Below the pieces are notes generated by a model, which worked only from the letters and a program-made list of their open reading frames with translations, made no database searches and was not told the DNA's origin. Both the position numbers and the translations under genes were made by a program. A stretch of DNA of 64,000 nt from Viola odorata (taxonomy: Eukaryota > Streptophyta > Magnoliopsida > Malpighiales > Violaceae): assembly GCA_963691705.1 (NCBI GenBank), contig OY829546.1:33016040-33080039 (forward strand). Direction: 5' to 3'. How positions within the stretch are numbered: position 1 is the first letter of the stretch; the number at the start of each line of letters is the position of its first letter. Positions 10,901-21,938 of the stretch are shown piece by piece.

Positions 10901-11110
10901 TTATCTCAGTCGATTGTATTTGCCTTGCAACTTCATTGGTCCATATTGTTCACCAAAACCTAAATACATTTCTTCATCCATGTCTTGCCAATCCGTAACT
11001 TTAAAACTAGGATTACCATTTGGATCTTTCTTAACTCTCCCGTACAATATTGATAAAAATATCTTCCCATTTAGCCTCATCTTCTCCATCATTTCTTCCT
11101 CCCATCTAAA
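10892..11110 (-). pseudogene. Exon-like fragment, unrecognised protein (minus strand)
   Basis: A minus-strand frame preceded by a plausible acceptor (TTTAG at about 11107) runs through WEEEMMEKMRLNGKIFLS, GRVKKDPNGNPSF, VTDWQDMDEEMYLGFGEQYG and ends in TGA. The composition and punctuation look like a real terminal exon rather than chance. I do not recognise the family. A possible upstream exon with a GT donor lies around 11450-11540. Whether the gene is intact or a captured fragment cannot be decided here. Confidence 0.4.
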
Positions 11111-11747
11111 CCATCAATAATTAAAACTAGGAGTGACATTCATCACATATTCATTAAACAAATATGATTAACTTTTTTTACAAGGGACAATCCATTAAAA
11201 AATAGAAATGAAAGATAAATACGAGAAAAAATAGAGGAAGATGGCAAGTGGGTCGGTTGGATGGGTCGAAGTGCTCTGGCTCAACATTTCATTAATAAAG
11301 AAGGAGAAAAAAAAGAAAAAAAAGAAGAAGAGAGGGAGGAGAGAGCAACCATGTAACACCATCAATATTGCCAAATATTGGAGACAAATACACAAAAGAA
11401 AAACTAAGAAAAGCTATTAAGAATGAAAATTGTAATAGAACGTACCCTTTAAATGGTAGATTTGATTGACGGAGCTGAGGAGGTTGTAGCTCTATGACTT
11501 CCACAGAGTAATGCAGTGGTTGTTATGATGGTGGAGCGAAGAGGTGTAGTGACAAAGAGTTAGGTTCAGCAGAGAAAAAGAAGAGTATATAAAGGGGCTG
11601 ATATGAAAATGTAATTTAGAGACGAGGGTAAATTTGGGTTAAACAAAAGTTAGGCAGAAACGCTTGTATCTTTTTAGGAAAGAAAAAGTTCCAAAATTAG
11701 AGAGCAAGGATTTGGGCATTTCCAATTTTATGTGTTAAATTAGAAAT
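11111..11747. other. Unassigned region before the second MULE
   Basis: This is mostly AT-rich with an A-rich, G-rich stretch at about 11300-11345. On the minus strand a short CT-rich segment near 11500-11600 could be a 5' leader for the exon-like fragment downstream. Nothing firmer can be supported. Confidence 0.35.
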
Positions 11748-12115
11748 GGGGTAATAGTTTTTTGGCCCTCTGTACTGTCCGCGAAAAATAGAAACCTCCC
11801 CTGAACTAAAAAATACGGAAAAAACCTCCCCTGAACTACCATTTTCGTGCAAATTGCCTTTTTTGTTAGTTTTACAATCGAAACCGTTAGTTATGAGCCT
11901 TGACAGAGTTACAAAAAAAAACCTATTGTTGTAGGTAATTAACATAAGATTATTTTACTAAAAAAATATTTAAATCATTTCATTAAAAAACAATCATGAA
12001 ACTCAGTTCATCTTCTCTTATTATCTTCTTTTTGTTTGACTGAAAACTACAAAAGAGTTCATTAAAAAGTTTTCCAGAAAAAAAATTAAATGGTCCAATT
12101 TGAGAGCGTGGTCAA

Positions 12116-12433
12116 ATGGCTCAATTCCTACCAACAACTATTACAACATATGATTTCCCACTACTAAGAAAAAGAAAGCTTCCTTTCAGCAGAATTTACA
12201 CCACAAAGTTTGCATCAAAACAGAAATACCAGCAAAGCCATCATTTGACAAAGAAACATATCCTATCAGCAAAACCCATCACCGAATCCTCCCCTGGTGA
12301 ACTCGGTGTCGTCCCTAGTTTCACCTTCTCCTGCTCAGCGACTTTTCTTCTCAAGGGACTCGCGAAGAAGACATTGACCAGCACCCATTTTCCGACCACC
12401 ACTGTCTCTTTCCCCTTCCTCTCTCAAAGGTAG
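12116..12433 (+). CDS. Unrecognised 105-codon ORF inside the MULE
   Basis: The ORF starts MAQFLPTTITTYDFPLLRKR and is rich in Ser, Thr, Lys and Arg, poor in acidic residues at the N-terminus. That resembles a plastid transit peptide, but this is only composition. No domain is recognised. It may be a captured first exon or chance; its position within a gene-capturing element makes capture plausible. Confidence 0.3.
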   Translation: MAQFLPTTITTYDFPLLRKRKLPFSRIYTTKFASKQKYQQSHHLTKKHILSAKPITESSPGELGVVPSFTFSCSATFLLKGLAKKTLTSTHFPTTTVSFPFLSQR

Positions 12434-12529
12434 ATCTGGATTTGTTTCTTTCCTCAATTTTACTGTCAAACACCAATTCTAATTCCAGCCAAGATCTGGA
12501 TTTTTCCAACAACAAATTTCCTTAAAACG

Positions 12530-12860
12530 CCGATCGGGCTCATCATCATAATTCTTGTAATGAGAGACCCATCTAGCTTATAAGTACGCGTTGAGGACGT
12601 TGAACCCAAACGCCATGAGAGCAACGGTGGCCGACACACCGGTGGCGGTGGTGGGTTTGATGATGAAGTTGCGGTGGAGGCGGAGGGGGTAGAGGATAGT
12701 GCGTTAGAGGTAGTGAAGGAGGAAGGGGGAGATTAGAATTAGGGATTTGGGATTTAAGGAGTGTTAGCCGGAGGGGAAGAGGAGGAGAGTGAGCCATAAA
12801 ATGGGAGGCAGTCCGATTAGGTAGAAGATGCGGAGGGAGTAGTGGAAAATATTCCGATCT
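12530..12860 (-). pseudogene. DET2: Captured fragment of steroid 5-alpha-reductase (DET2)
   Basis: On the minus strand one frame carries, in order, WLTLLLFP, HSLNPKSL, RTILYPLRL, VALMAFGFNVLNAY and ARWVSHYK. These follow the order of plant DET2, an ER membrane enzyme that reduces a brassinosteroid precursor. Three stop codons interrupt it: after LLLFPSG, before RTILYP, and a TAA at 12578-12580. At the last, DET2 has glutamine (CAA), so C-to-T change is likely. The upstream 15-20 residues resemble the DET2 N-terminus directly joined to a later segment, suggesting an internal deletion. The match ends soon after ARWVSHYK. It is non-coding as it stands, but could be transcribed antisense to DET2. 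Confidence 0.75.
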
Positions 12861-12966
12861 GAAAAAAATCACTCTTTTTTTTAGTAGGTGAGGAGGTGAA
12901 GGATGAAGGAGAAGGAGGAGGAGGTGAAGATGCGGTGGGTAATATTTCTGGATTATGATGAAGATA

Positions 12967-13486
12967 GTGTTTGGCGTTGCAAGTTGGGTTGCAAACCAAC
13001 TTTTCCCATCGAGCTTTCCAACTTTGGCCATTTGGGTACACCTTTTCAACCGAGCTTTTTGGAAAGCTGGTTGGGTTTTATGCCTTGGAAGGCAGCTTTC
13101 CTGACTGCTCAAAAAATGAGCAGTGGCAAACGCAGCACACTGCTTTCCATCTCTCCCCCTTTTTTTTTTCCATTTTAATTTCATTTTTTTACTCTATATA
13201 ATGAACAAAATAAATTTCCAATTAACACAATAAAATCTCCATCTCAAGATATGTAATTCTAGATCCACTTTTCCTATTTTTATTAATTTTATAAAAATGG
13301 GTTTTATACTCCAACTATTTCATTTTTATAGTTTTACCAAACACCAAAAATAATTTCTTGTTTCCCACAGCACTTTTAAAAAATGTTTACCAAACAACAT
13401 ACTAACTTTTACAGAAGTAATTTTACCACAACACTTTTGCCACAACACTTTTCCCACCACAACGGGAACGCCAAACAGACCCAAAG
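12967..13486. mobile_element. Possible hAT-like MITE nested in the MULE
   Basis: The left end reads GTGTTTGGCGTTGCAAG, and the right end on the opposite strand reads CTGTTTGGCGTTCCCG. Near the right end there are repeated subterminal motifs (AAAAGTGTTGTGG-like), as in many plant hAT MITEs. An 8-bp target duplication is not clear, so the call is tentative. Confidence 0.4.
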
Positions 13487-13643
13487 AGATGTAAATAACA
13501 ATTGATTTTTTTCTCTCTTTTTTTAGAAACTGACTGTCAAGGGTCATAACTTACGGTTCAAGGGAGGTATTTTGAGTGATTTTTGGTTCAGGGGAGGTTT
13601 CTACTTTTCACAGATAGTACAGGGGGCCAAAAAGATTTTTTTC

Positions 13644-15088
13644 TTTTCATTCTCTAAATGGGAAACTACTCACCCTAAACACAAAATCCTTTTTCTTCTT
13701 CAGTTTTCTAAAAATTGGAACTTTTTCTGGAAAAATCTCCTCTGCTAAACAACCCCAAGGTTTTCGAATTTAAGTATTTTTTTAGAGACAAAAGTAACCC
13801 TAAGTTTAGTTTTATTACGATTTTACCACTATATATGTCAAAATTAGGTTGAAAAATCAGCCATTTTTTTCTTTTCTCTATCGCCGCTCGTCTCCTCCTT
13901 TGCTGCTCTCCTCCTCAACCGCAGCTGCCTCCGCCACCTTTCTCCAGCCTCCATTACCACCACCACCACCACTACAACAACACGTGGTGACCATTTTTCG
14001 AAGTCAGAGTCAATTGAAGAGATTGATTGTCTTTTCCTTATCAATTCGTTCTTTTTTTCAATTTTACCGGTTTGTTTTTCTTTGTAAAATTTGTTCTTTC
14101 TCACTACTTGTGGTTGTCTTTGATCCTAGAGGGACATATGACACTGATTGATCATGTTATTCATTTGGTATGATTGATTGATGAAGTATTGAGATGGTCG
14201 CTGAGTTTTATGATGTTGTTGATGAATGTCATCTTGTGGGATTTTAAGAAAAGAAAGAAGAGAGTTGTGTTAATTGGAATCAATCCCTGAATAAGAGGGA
14301 TTTCTGTTTGTGTTCATGTGTGAGTGAATATAACTTTGATTTTCAAACTAGTAATAAGAAAATAAAAGTTTGAGCTACCTGAAGTTCGACTTGGAACCCT
14401 CTAAATTCTAATCTTGAGGAAATTCTGTTCAAATCTATCACTTCTTTGTATTGCTGGAGTTTTGGTTCAATTGAATCCTATATTCATATTTTCTAGGTTT
14501 CCACACCATTGAAAATCACACCTATTTATGTTGCATTGCCAATGTGGTGATATGTTTTTAGGCCATCAAGTTATGTTTTTCAACCAGTTTCACTACTTAA
14601 AAATTAGATATCATACTCGTTATCGGACAAAGCAGATTGTAGAGGGTAGATGTAAGCCTAACTAAGTCTGACCCATAGGAAATTGTTCACAACTCTTAAA
14701 ATGGTCTCTGGGTTTCCCACTTTACGAATCATCTAACACTGCAACTTTAAGATGCTTAGCCATATTGGATTTTTTCAACCAATTTCTCTAGAAACAATAT
14801 GTCAGTTTTGTATATAACAAATGTGAATTTTGTACCATTATTATAACCCTTGCAAAATGCTTCCATAATTCAAAGTATTGAATTCTTCTAGTGCTTTATT
14901 TGCCAAAGGATGTAGATTATATCATTATTCATAGTTATGTTGTGAATGTATGAGTTCAGCATTACTTGGTACCTCCTTTGGACACTGATTGCTTATGTAG
15001 ATAAGCTTTAACCTTACTATTCATTTAAGTTACCATGATGACATACTTGGTTTTTCTCCAATGATAGTTTTTGCCTTTCTATTTCAGG
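13644..15088 (+). other. CT-rich leader and intron-like sequence of an uncertain gene
   Basis: A pyrimidine-rich, (CCA)n-containing stretch at 13850-14000 resembles a plant 5'UTR/first exon. It contains a 100-codon Pro/Ser/Leu-rich ORF at 13849-14151 that I would not trust as a protein. The rest to 15088 is T-rich, intron-like DNA ending in an acceptor (CTATTTCAG). The segment 13785-13915 recurs in diverged form at 15765-15890. Confidence 0.35.
13785..13915 (+). repeat. Diverged direct repeat, copy 1
   Basis: It shares TTTTATTAC-ATTTT-CCACTATATATGTCAAA and CTCCTCC...GCTGCTCTCCTC with 15765-15890, about 2 kb to the right. The cause (duplicated leader, LTR-like end or segmental copy) is not resolved. 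Confidence 0.55.
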
Positions 15089-15371
15089 TTGGGAAACAAC
15101 TTCGACCTCTCACAAAGCATCAAAATTGAGAAGCACAGCAAAAGCTTTACAAATCTCAACCTCAAAACCTATCAAAGTTGAGAAGGTGGATCGGAATAAG
15201 CCACCAAAGGATGAAATGATATGCAAGGAGGAGAGACAAGCTTCCAATGGAAAGAAACTATCGAAGGTAGCTCCTGCTTCACCAAAGCTGACAAAATTGA
15301 ATGTTGTTAGAGAAGCTATTAAGGATCAATTGGGGCCAATTATAATAATGATTCGAGGAATTAAAAATTAA
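15089..15371 (+). pseudogene. Exon-like fragment, Lys-rich unrecognised protein
   Basis: A polypyrimidine tract and CAG at about 15088 precede an open frame to TAA at 15369. The frame is rich in Lys and polar residues (for example KPIKVEKVDRNKPPKDEM, KLSKVAPASPKLTKLN). The first in-frame ATG-like start would be at 15126, but an exon start at the acceptor fits better. I do not recognise the family; a basic nuclear protein is possible from composition alone. It may be a terminal exon or a captured piece. Confidence 0.4.
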
Positions 15372-16033
15372 ATTAGTTTTTTTTCTTTTTTAGTAGTGAT
15401 AAATATATATTAGTAGGAATTTATGTGATAAATATTATTTTGAAGACAATTAGACTATTTATATTAGTAGTATATTTAATTTTGAGTAGAGTGTAATAAT
15501 ATGAATGATGTGAAATGATGATATAGATAAGATATATTCATTCGGATAAAAAAAATAATTTTTTTATTTATTAAGTGAAATAATAACTTTATTTTTTTAT
15601 TTTTTCAATTTGAAAATGGAAATTTTTTGGAATGACATGAACACACTTTTCTATTTTCTAATGGAAAAAGACAATTAATTTTTTTTAGAAAAAGGAAAAT
15701 GAAAAGGAAAAGAATTTTTTTCAAGGTTAACGGCCTGAATTTTTCTAAATCGGAAAACAAAAATAGCCTTAGGTTTATTTTTATTACAATTTTGCCACTA
15801 TATATGTCAAACTTTTGTTCAGAAATTTCTTTCTTTTCTCTCAGTCGTCGCTCATCTCCTCCTCCGCTGCTCTCCTCGTCTGCGCCTTCTCTCATCATCC
15901 CCTTCCTCATTGTAGTCCTTCTCTCTTCCTTTGTAAGTGCTTACTATTGCTACTCCTCAATTAGGGGTTTCTAGTTTGACCCCTTAAGTTACTTCTGGTT
16001 GCTGCTGTATTGCTACCACCACCACCGCGCTAG
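15372..16033. other. AT-rich spacer with repeat copy 2
   Basis: This is AT-rich DNA with no credible ORF, followed at 15765-15890 by the second copy of the diverged direct repeat and a CT-rich leader-like stretch. It ends at the truncated gypsy LTR. Confidence 0.4.
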
Positions 16034-16345
16034 GAGGTTTTCTCAATTGTTCACGTGTGAACCTTGTTGCTTCTTAAGTCTGAACGTTTAAGTCGATTTG
16101 CAAGTAAAATACCGAGAGTTCAAACCCCCATTGTTTCGTTTCACCTAAGTTGGTATTCACAAGTTGAATACAGGGTTAGGGATCCGAGTCAAGAACCTCA
16201 ATTGTTTAGTTTAGGTTTCTTAGCAAAGGTTTCTAGGAGGGTTAAGCACTCAAAAGAGTTATTTTATTCCGCATTCAAAAATTCAATCGTTCGAACTAGA
16301 TCAAAAAGTACTCGTTATGCATTATACGCAACTAGAATCGTATCA
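16034..16345 (+). repeat. 5' LTR (truncated) of the gypsy element
   Basis: It matches about 25904-26228, starting near TTTTCTCAATTGTTCACGTG and ending ATCGTATCA. The 3' LTR has a small tandem duplication near its end (CAACTAGGATG) not present here. The promoter half is lost. Confidence 0.88.
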
Positions 16346-16361
16346 GTTGGTAGCGGAGCTC
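16346..16361 (+). other. Primer binding site of the gypsy element
   Basis: GTTGGTAGCGGAGC directly follows the LTR end. It has the same TGGTAGCGGAG core as the copia PBS at 5661-5673. Confidence 0.7.
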
Positions 16362-16745
16362 AAGGTGTTCAAGATTTGGTATCTATCTTTTAATTTTCAG
16401 TTTTCCTTGTTAAGATTGGTTTCTCCTTCTATCTGTTCTATAACCAATCTTCTTGTGTGCTTGTGTTAGTTATTTGTGTGTCGAGTCAATCTAGGGTTCT
16501 AGATCTTGTTTGCGTGCGTCTTGTTCAATAAATCGTGGTTGCGATTTGTAGTCTTTAATTCCATTCAAAAGTCTCAAAAAATATATATACCAAAAAGAGT
16601 ATTTAAATTAATTGTTATTTAGTTCCAAGAGTAAAAAAAAAAAAATTGAAACAACAAAAGAAACAAAATACAAAATACTAGAAGAAATTCTGGAACTATA
16701 GCAAAAAGAATTACTCGATTTGGAGAAAGGACACAAGATATTTTA

Positions 16746-18033
16746 GTGAGGCTTGATCAGATGGAGTATTCCAATAAGGAAACCGCGAGCAAGGTTGATA
16801 GGTTGTCCGCAAGAGAAGGAACAAGCATTCCCAGTTTTTCCCAAGTTCTCAATCCGAGAAACGCGAAACATTTATATGATGGTGATCCTCCGAAGGGAGA
16901 AGAAGGAAAGGGTTTATTTGGAGGATTACCCGAGGGATATATTGGCAGGGGAGAAGAGGGAACAAGATTCGTGACTGGCCCCATTAAAGGAGGCGAGAAT
17001 GTGCCAATCACACCTGGACGTGAGGTCTATGTGCATGTCGCACGGGCTGAACGCCGAGCGTATCATGCGCCATGGAATGAGGAGCGTGATTTTGAGTATG
17101 TTGATAGGCATGACCGAGCTTATGAGTGGCATCCTAGAGTTGAAGAGAGAGTTGACTCCAATCTCGGGAGTATTAAGATGAAGATTCCATCTTTTGAAGG
17201 AAAGGATGATCCCGATGCTTACTTTGTGTGGGAGAGAAAAATCGAATCCATTTTTCTTTGTCACAACTACTCCGAGGATAAGAAGGTCAAGTTGGTAGCA
17301 GTAGAATTATAAGATTATGCGGTTCACTGGTGGGATCAAATCAATAGTGATCGGATAAGGCTTGAGGCCGGACCAGTTCGAAGTTGGGAGGAGATGAAAA
17401 TACTGATGAAGCGGCGTTTTGTTCCTCGTTATTTCACCCATGACTTTCATCAAAGGTTATAGACCATGACACAAGGGAGTAAGAGCGTCAGTGAATATTT
17501 TAATGAGATGGAGATGGTGCTAGCTAGAGCGCGAGTGGTTGAGGATAGAGAGGCGATGATGGCAAGGTTCCTTAATGGTCTTAACCGGGAGATAGCTAAC
17601 GCGTTGGAGCTGACGCATTATACGGATTTGCAAGAGATGTTACACATGACTATCAAGATTGAGTGGCAGAGAAAGACTAGGACTCCTTATACTACTTCAG
17701 TTGCTACAAAGACACTACCGTGAGAGAAGACGTTTCGGGGAAAGGGTGATCTAGTTGCGCAAAATCCACATAAGGTTTTCCCGCACACATACGGTAATAA
17801 GAGCAATAATCCTTCATCTAATTCGGTAAATAAGGTACATACAAGGGATATTGTGTGTTTTAATTGTTCTGTTAGAGGTCACATGAAGTTCGAGTGCCCT
17901 AATAAGCGTGTCTTGATTATTCGGGACAATGGTTACCTAGACTCGGATGGCGACTGAACAAGTGAAGAGGCCAAGGGTGTGGAGGAAGAAGTTGACAGTG
18001 AGTCGGGAGAGATTGATACAAACACGCATGGAT
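16746..18033 (+). pseudogene. Gypsy Gag, decayed
   Basis: One frame runs from 16746 through several stops (17310, 17459, 17721, 17956) into the LINE. It shows KMKIPSFEGKDDPDAYFVWE, the retrotransposon Gag core (WWDQIN, WEEMKILMKRRFVPRYF, SVSEYFNEMEM, MARFLNGLNREIANALEL) and a zinc knuckle CFNCSVRGHMKFEC near 17860-17900. The same frame resumes beyond the LINE at 23643 in protease sequence, showing that the LINE landed between Gag and protease. Confidence 0.9.
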
Positions 18034-18040
18034 TTTTTTT

Positions 18041-18224
18041 AAATAAGCTGAGATGGTTTTATTGAGATCAAAGTCATGGGGCTCATGACAATGAAACAGA
18101 CAATGAAATAAAAGTAACTGCAATAGCAGCCACTAAAAGCAAAACAAAGAAGACAAAGAGTAGTCCAACGGCAAAGAGTCCAAACAGCAATACAGAATAC
18201 ACGCAAACTGCCATGGCTCCATCA
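18041..18224 (-). other. LINE 3'UTR
   Basis: Short non-coding stretch between the ORF2 stop and the poly(A) tail. No ORF of interest. Confidence 0.7.
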
Positions 18225-21200
18225 TCATTCCAGCCAATCCGAGGAAATCAGCATCTGCGTAGGGGAGTATGGGAAATTATGATCCCAGCATTTGATCCAT
18301 CTTTGCCATTGCCCAAATATGTCTCGCACAGTTCGGAACGAGCATGGATCAACATTACGGAACACTTTGCTGTTTCGTTGGCTCCAAAGATGCCACATCA
18401 CCGTAATTAAAAGCATCTGCCAATAGCTTTTGGTCCTCTTGTTGCCCCTGATGGCCAAACCATCCCAACTCTGCCATAAATCTTGGACTGAACGTGGCCG
18501 GCACCATGAGACCGACGCCCACCTGATGATAAAATCCCAAACCCTCTCTGCCGCTAAGCAATGGACGAATAAATGGCTGGTTGTTTCCCCTGCTGCAGAA
18601 CACAAGGGGCAGCAATCTTCTTCGACAGAAATAATATGTCGGCGCCTCAAGAAGTCCCGTGTTGAAATACTCTCTTGAAGAGCTAGCCAAGTGAAAGCTT
18701 CCACCCTGAACGACACTAAACGCTGCCAGCAAGAAGCAAGGAGGTCATTAGACTGCCCCGAGAAGGTTGAACTCTCGACGAAAGTCGAAAGTGAGTGCAC
18801 CGAGAATTGTTTCAGATGGCCAAGAGACCACTCCACCACATCGGCCCCACTGCGCTTCGGAGGATGCAGCATCTCAACCATGTCAGATAGCTCCTCGGAC
18901 TCCCAAGCGAATAAGGCTCTCCGCCACCTCCATTTCCACTCCCAAACGTCGCCAATCCACTCCCCAAAATCAACAATCTTTCCCTCCTGATTTCCCGAAA
19001 GGTGATACAATCTAGGATAGCGTAACGCGAGGGGAGTTTGATTTGACCAAGTATCCCACCAGAATAAGAATGTAGCCCCCTCTCCCAAGGTAAGCCGAAT
19101 ATTGGTAGTCCACTGATGGAACCGGTCACTCCCTCTACCCCAAGTAGCCATAATGTCTTGCCAAATAGGAGAGAACTCGCCATGATCATGCTTCCACAAA
19201 TGTCCCACATTAGAGATACTATACTTGGCTCGAATAATATCAATCCACAGCTTGTTTCCCCCTTTTAGCGCCCCCAAAATCCATTTGAACAGAAGACACT
19301 CATTCCTCATTCGAACATCCTGTAAACCCAACCCACCCATCTCTTTCGGCCGGGTCACCCTCTCCCATTTAACCTTAGCCAGGCCAGATCGACTATCCTC
19401 CCCACTCCATAAAAACCGGCGCATAATCTGATTACACTTCTGGGTGATCCCTTTAGGCATTTTGACCAACGACATGTTATAGAGAGGGATGCTAGCCAGC
19501 ACAGATTTAACCAAGGTGATACGGCCGCCCAAAGACAGAAGTGGACCTTTCCATGTCGCAAGTTTCTCCCGCATTTTCCTCAAAAGCCCCGCCCAATTAG
19601 ATATCCTTCTAGGATTCATACCTACAGTGGATCCCAAGTAATCAAATGGCAGAGACTCGTACCTGCAACCAGCACGGCGGGCCATAGATTCGCCAAAAGG
19701 CCTATATAAGTTCACCCCAACCAGTGTGCTTTTGTGATAATTCACTTTCAGACCAGAAAGAGCATCAAACCATCTCAGGAGCCCCTTAACATTGTGAACC
19801 TCTTCCTCATCATTATTCACAAATATCAGCGTATCATCAGCGAATTGTAGATGCGTGGCTGTCCACCCCTCAACCCCCCCGATCCCTCGGAGAATTCCTC
19901 TGTTATGTGCCCGGGAAAATAGAAGGTGAAGACCTTCCACCGCAATATTAAATAGAAAAGGGGATAAAGAGCACCCTTGGCGAAGGCCTCTACTCAATCC
20001 GAATTCCGCTGAAGGCGACCCATTAATTAAAACCGACACTCTAGCAGTACATAGGCATTGCCGAACCCACCCCCTCTATTTCTGACTGAACCCCATGTGA
20101 TTCAGAACGTTGAAGAGGTAAGACCACTCAATCGAGTCATACGCTTTTTCAAAGTCTAATTTGAAGAGAAACCCCGATTGCCTATTTTTTTTCAAAGAGT
20201 GTACAACTTCATTGGCTGCCATAACACAATCCAGAGTGTTTCTTCCAGCCATAAAACCATACTGGGTCTCACTAACCAACGAAGAGATGACTTTAGCAAG
20301 GCGATTAGCTAAGATTTTCGATATAACTTTGTAGTAACTGCTTACCAGACTAATCGGGCGGAACTCTGTAAATCTCTTGGCAACCTTCTTCTTCGGAATC
20401 AAGGTGAGGAATGAAGTATTTGTACCACCAGGAAATCTCCCTGATCGAAAGAATTGCTGCACTAAATGACAATAATCTTCTCCTATGATTTCCCAAGCCC
20501 GTTTTAAAAAACCCATAGACCAACCGTCTGGACCCGGGGCTTTGTCTCCTTTAAATTGCCGAACCACCTCCCAAATTTCATCATTCGAAACCTCCCTATC
20601 CAGGTCTGCAGTCTCCCTCTCACTAAGTTTGTTAAAACCCAAGTCAGGCATTTGTGGTCTAGCCCACCTCACTTCCGTGAAGAAATCTGCATAGTAAGTG
20701 GCCGCAACCTCTTTAATAGAAGCCGGGGTAGAAATCCTGCTCGAGCCCTGAACAATCTCCGTAATGTTACAACGCATCAAATCTAACTTAGCAGACAAGT
20801 GAAAGTATCGCATATTCCGGTCTCCCATCTCATCCCATTTCAGTCGGGATTTCTGTTTCCAAAAACTACAAGCCCGTCCCTGTATCTCCCAAAGCTCTTA
20901 CCTGACTTCCTGTAATCGGTGTGATTCTTCTCTCGTTAAATCCCTCAAATCAGCCACTGTATCAAGTTGTTTTAATTCATCCGATAGACCCTGAATCTTG
21001 TTCCCAATTAACCCAAAAACCTCTTTATTCCATCGTCTTAATTTCGTTCTCAGATAACCCATTTTCTTAGTCACCGAAAAAGGACCAGGAAAGATCAAAC
21101 CAGCCTCCATCCACAGAGATTTTACAAGATCAAGGAAAACAGGGTCCTCCCACCACACTGCTAGATCTCTAAAAGGTTTAGGTCCCCAGTCTGTAGTGAT

Positions 21201-21890
21201 CGAATTAAGCAGCAAAGGCACATGATCCGAGCCATTTCTATCCAAGGCTGTCACCTGTAAATCCAGCCAACAAACATCCCAACCCGATTGTACAAAAACC
21301 CGGTCAATTCGACTCCTGCTGACCGAGTTCGCCCAAGTAAATTTTCTCCCTAACAGAGGGATATCACGAAGTTGATTTCTACTAGCCCAGTTCTGAAAAT
21401 CTCGCATGCCTCTAGTTTCTATTGTCCCCCTAGATCGATCTTCCGGACTCAAGACCTCGTTAAAATCTCCAGCAACCAGAACCGGGTCCATGCACTCCGC
21501 AATCCTGTTTCCCATAAGGTCCCATAGAGACAATCTGTTGGTAGGATCAGAGTTAGCATAGATATTGACCATAACACATTTAAACTCGTAGGCCTTCATA
21601 CAACCCTCTAACCATATAAATCTTTCCTCTGAAACCACTCTAGAAACCTCAAAAATCTCCTGATTCCACATTGCAAGGAGCCCTCCTGACCTCCCACTCG
21701 CTGGGGTTGCTGTCCACTTCACACCCACCCCATTCCACAAGGTATTCACAAAGAAATCATTCAACTGCTCTCTCTTTGTTTCTTGCAAAAAAACAACCTC
21801 TAGCTTCTCCCTTCTAATTAATTGCTTCAAAAAACGCCTCTTAGGCCACCCCAAGATCCCCCTACAGTTCCAAGATACAAGCTTTACCAT
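18225..21890 (-). pseudogene. LINE ORF2: endonuclease and reverse transcriptase, two stops
   Basis: A single frame from 21890 to 18225 (about 1,222 codons) is interrupted by TAA at 20898-20900 and TAG at 20076-20078. The N-terminal APE-type endonuclease has SWNCRG, LQETK, GDFNEV, SRIDRVF and SDHVPLL. The RT has DKAPGPDGWSMGF, FRPISLVSSYYK, KLDFEKAYDS, GLRQGCSLSPFLFN and the catalytic FADD. The C-terminus has an RT-associated zinc finger (CCPLCSAAGETTSHLFVHC). It nicks target DNA and reverse-transcribes its own RNA at the nick. Q to stop (CAA to TAA) and W to stop (TGG to TAG) are the simple lesions. Confidence 0.93.
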
Positions 21891-21938
21891 AAAAAAGGCT
21901 GAGCACGCGCAAAAAACACACCCTTGAACCCATCCTTG

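Larger units (their letters stand above)
11748..13643. mobile_element. Pack-MULE-like element carrying a DET2 fragment
   Basis: Inverted termini of roughly 130-150 bp (about 11755-11905 and 13510-13636) share GGCCC(T/C)CTGTACT, then GAAACCTCCCCTGAAC, then GTTATGA(G/C)CCTTGACAG. The left terminus GGGGTAATAG aligns with the first MULE's GGGTCAATAG, and both have CGCGAAAA about 30 bp inside. The right terminus is degraded and I found no clear target duplication, so the ends are approximate. The interior holds an antisense DET2-like segment, an unrecognised ORF and a nested hAT-like MITE. Confidence 0.7.

Noticed and set aside
12573..13184. 203-codon minus-strand ORF in the MULE
   Set aside because: It lies in a different frame from the DET2 fragment and crosses into the nested MITE; Pro/Leu/His runs are typical of a frame shadow.
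13849..14151. 100-codon Pro/Ser-rich ORF
   Set aside because: It follows the CT-rich leader with CCA repeats, and an overlapping minus-strand frame is nearly as long; leader sequence is more likely.
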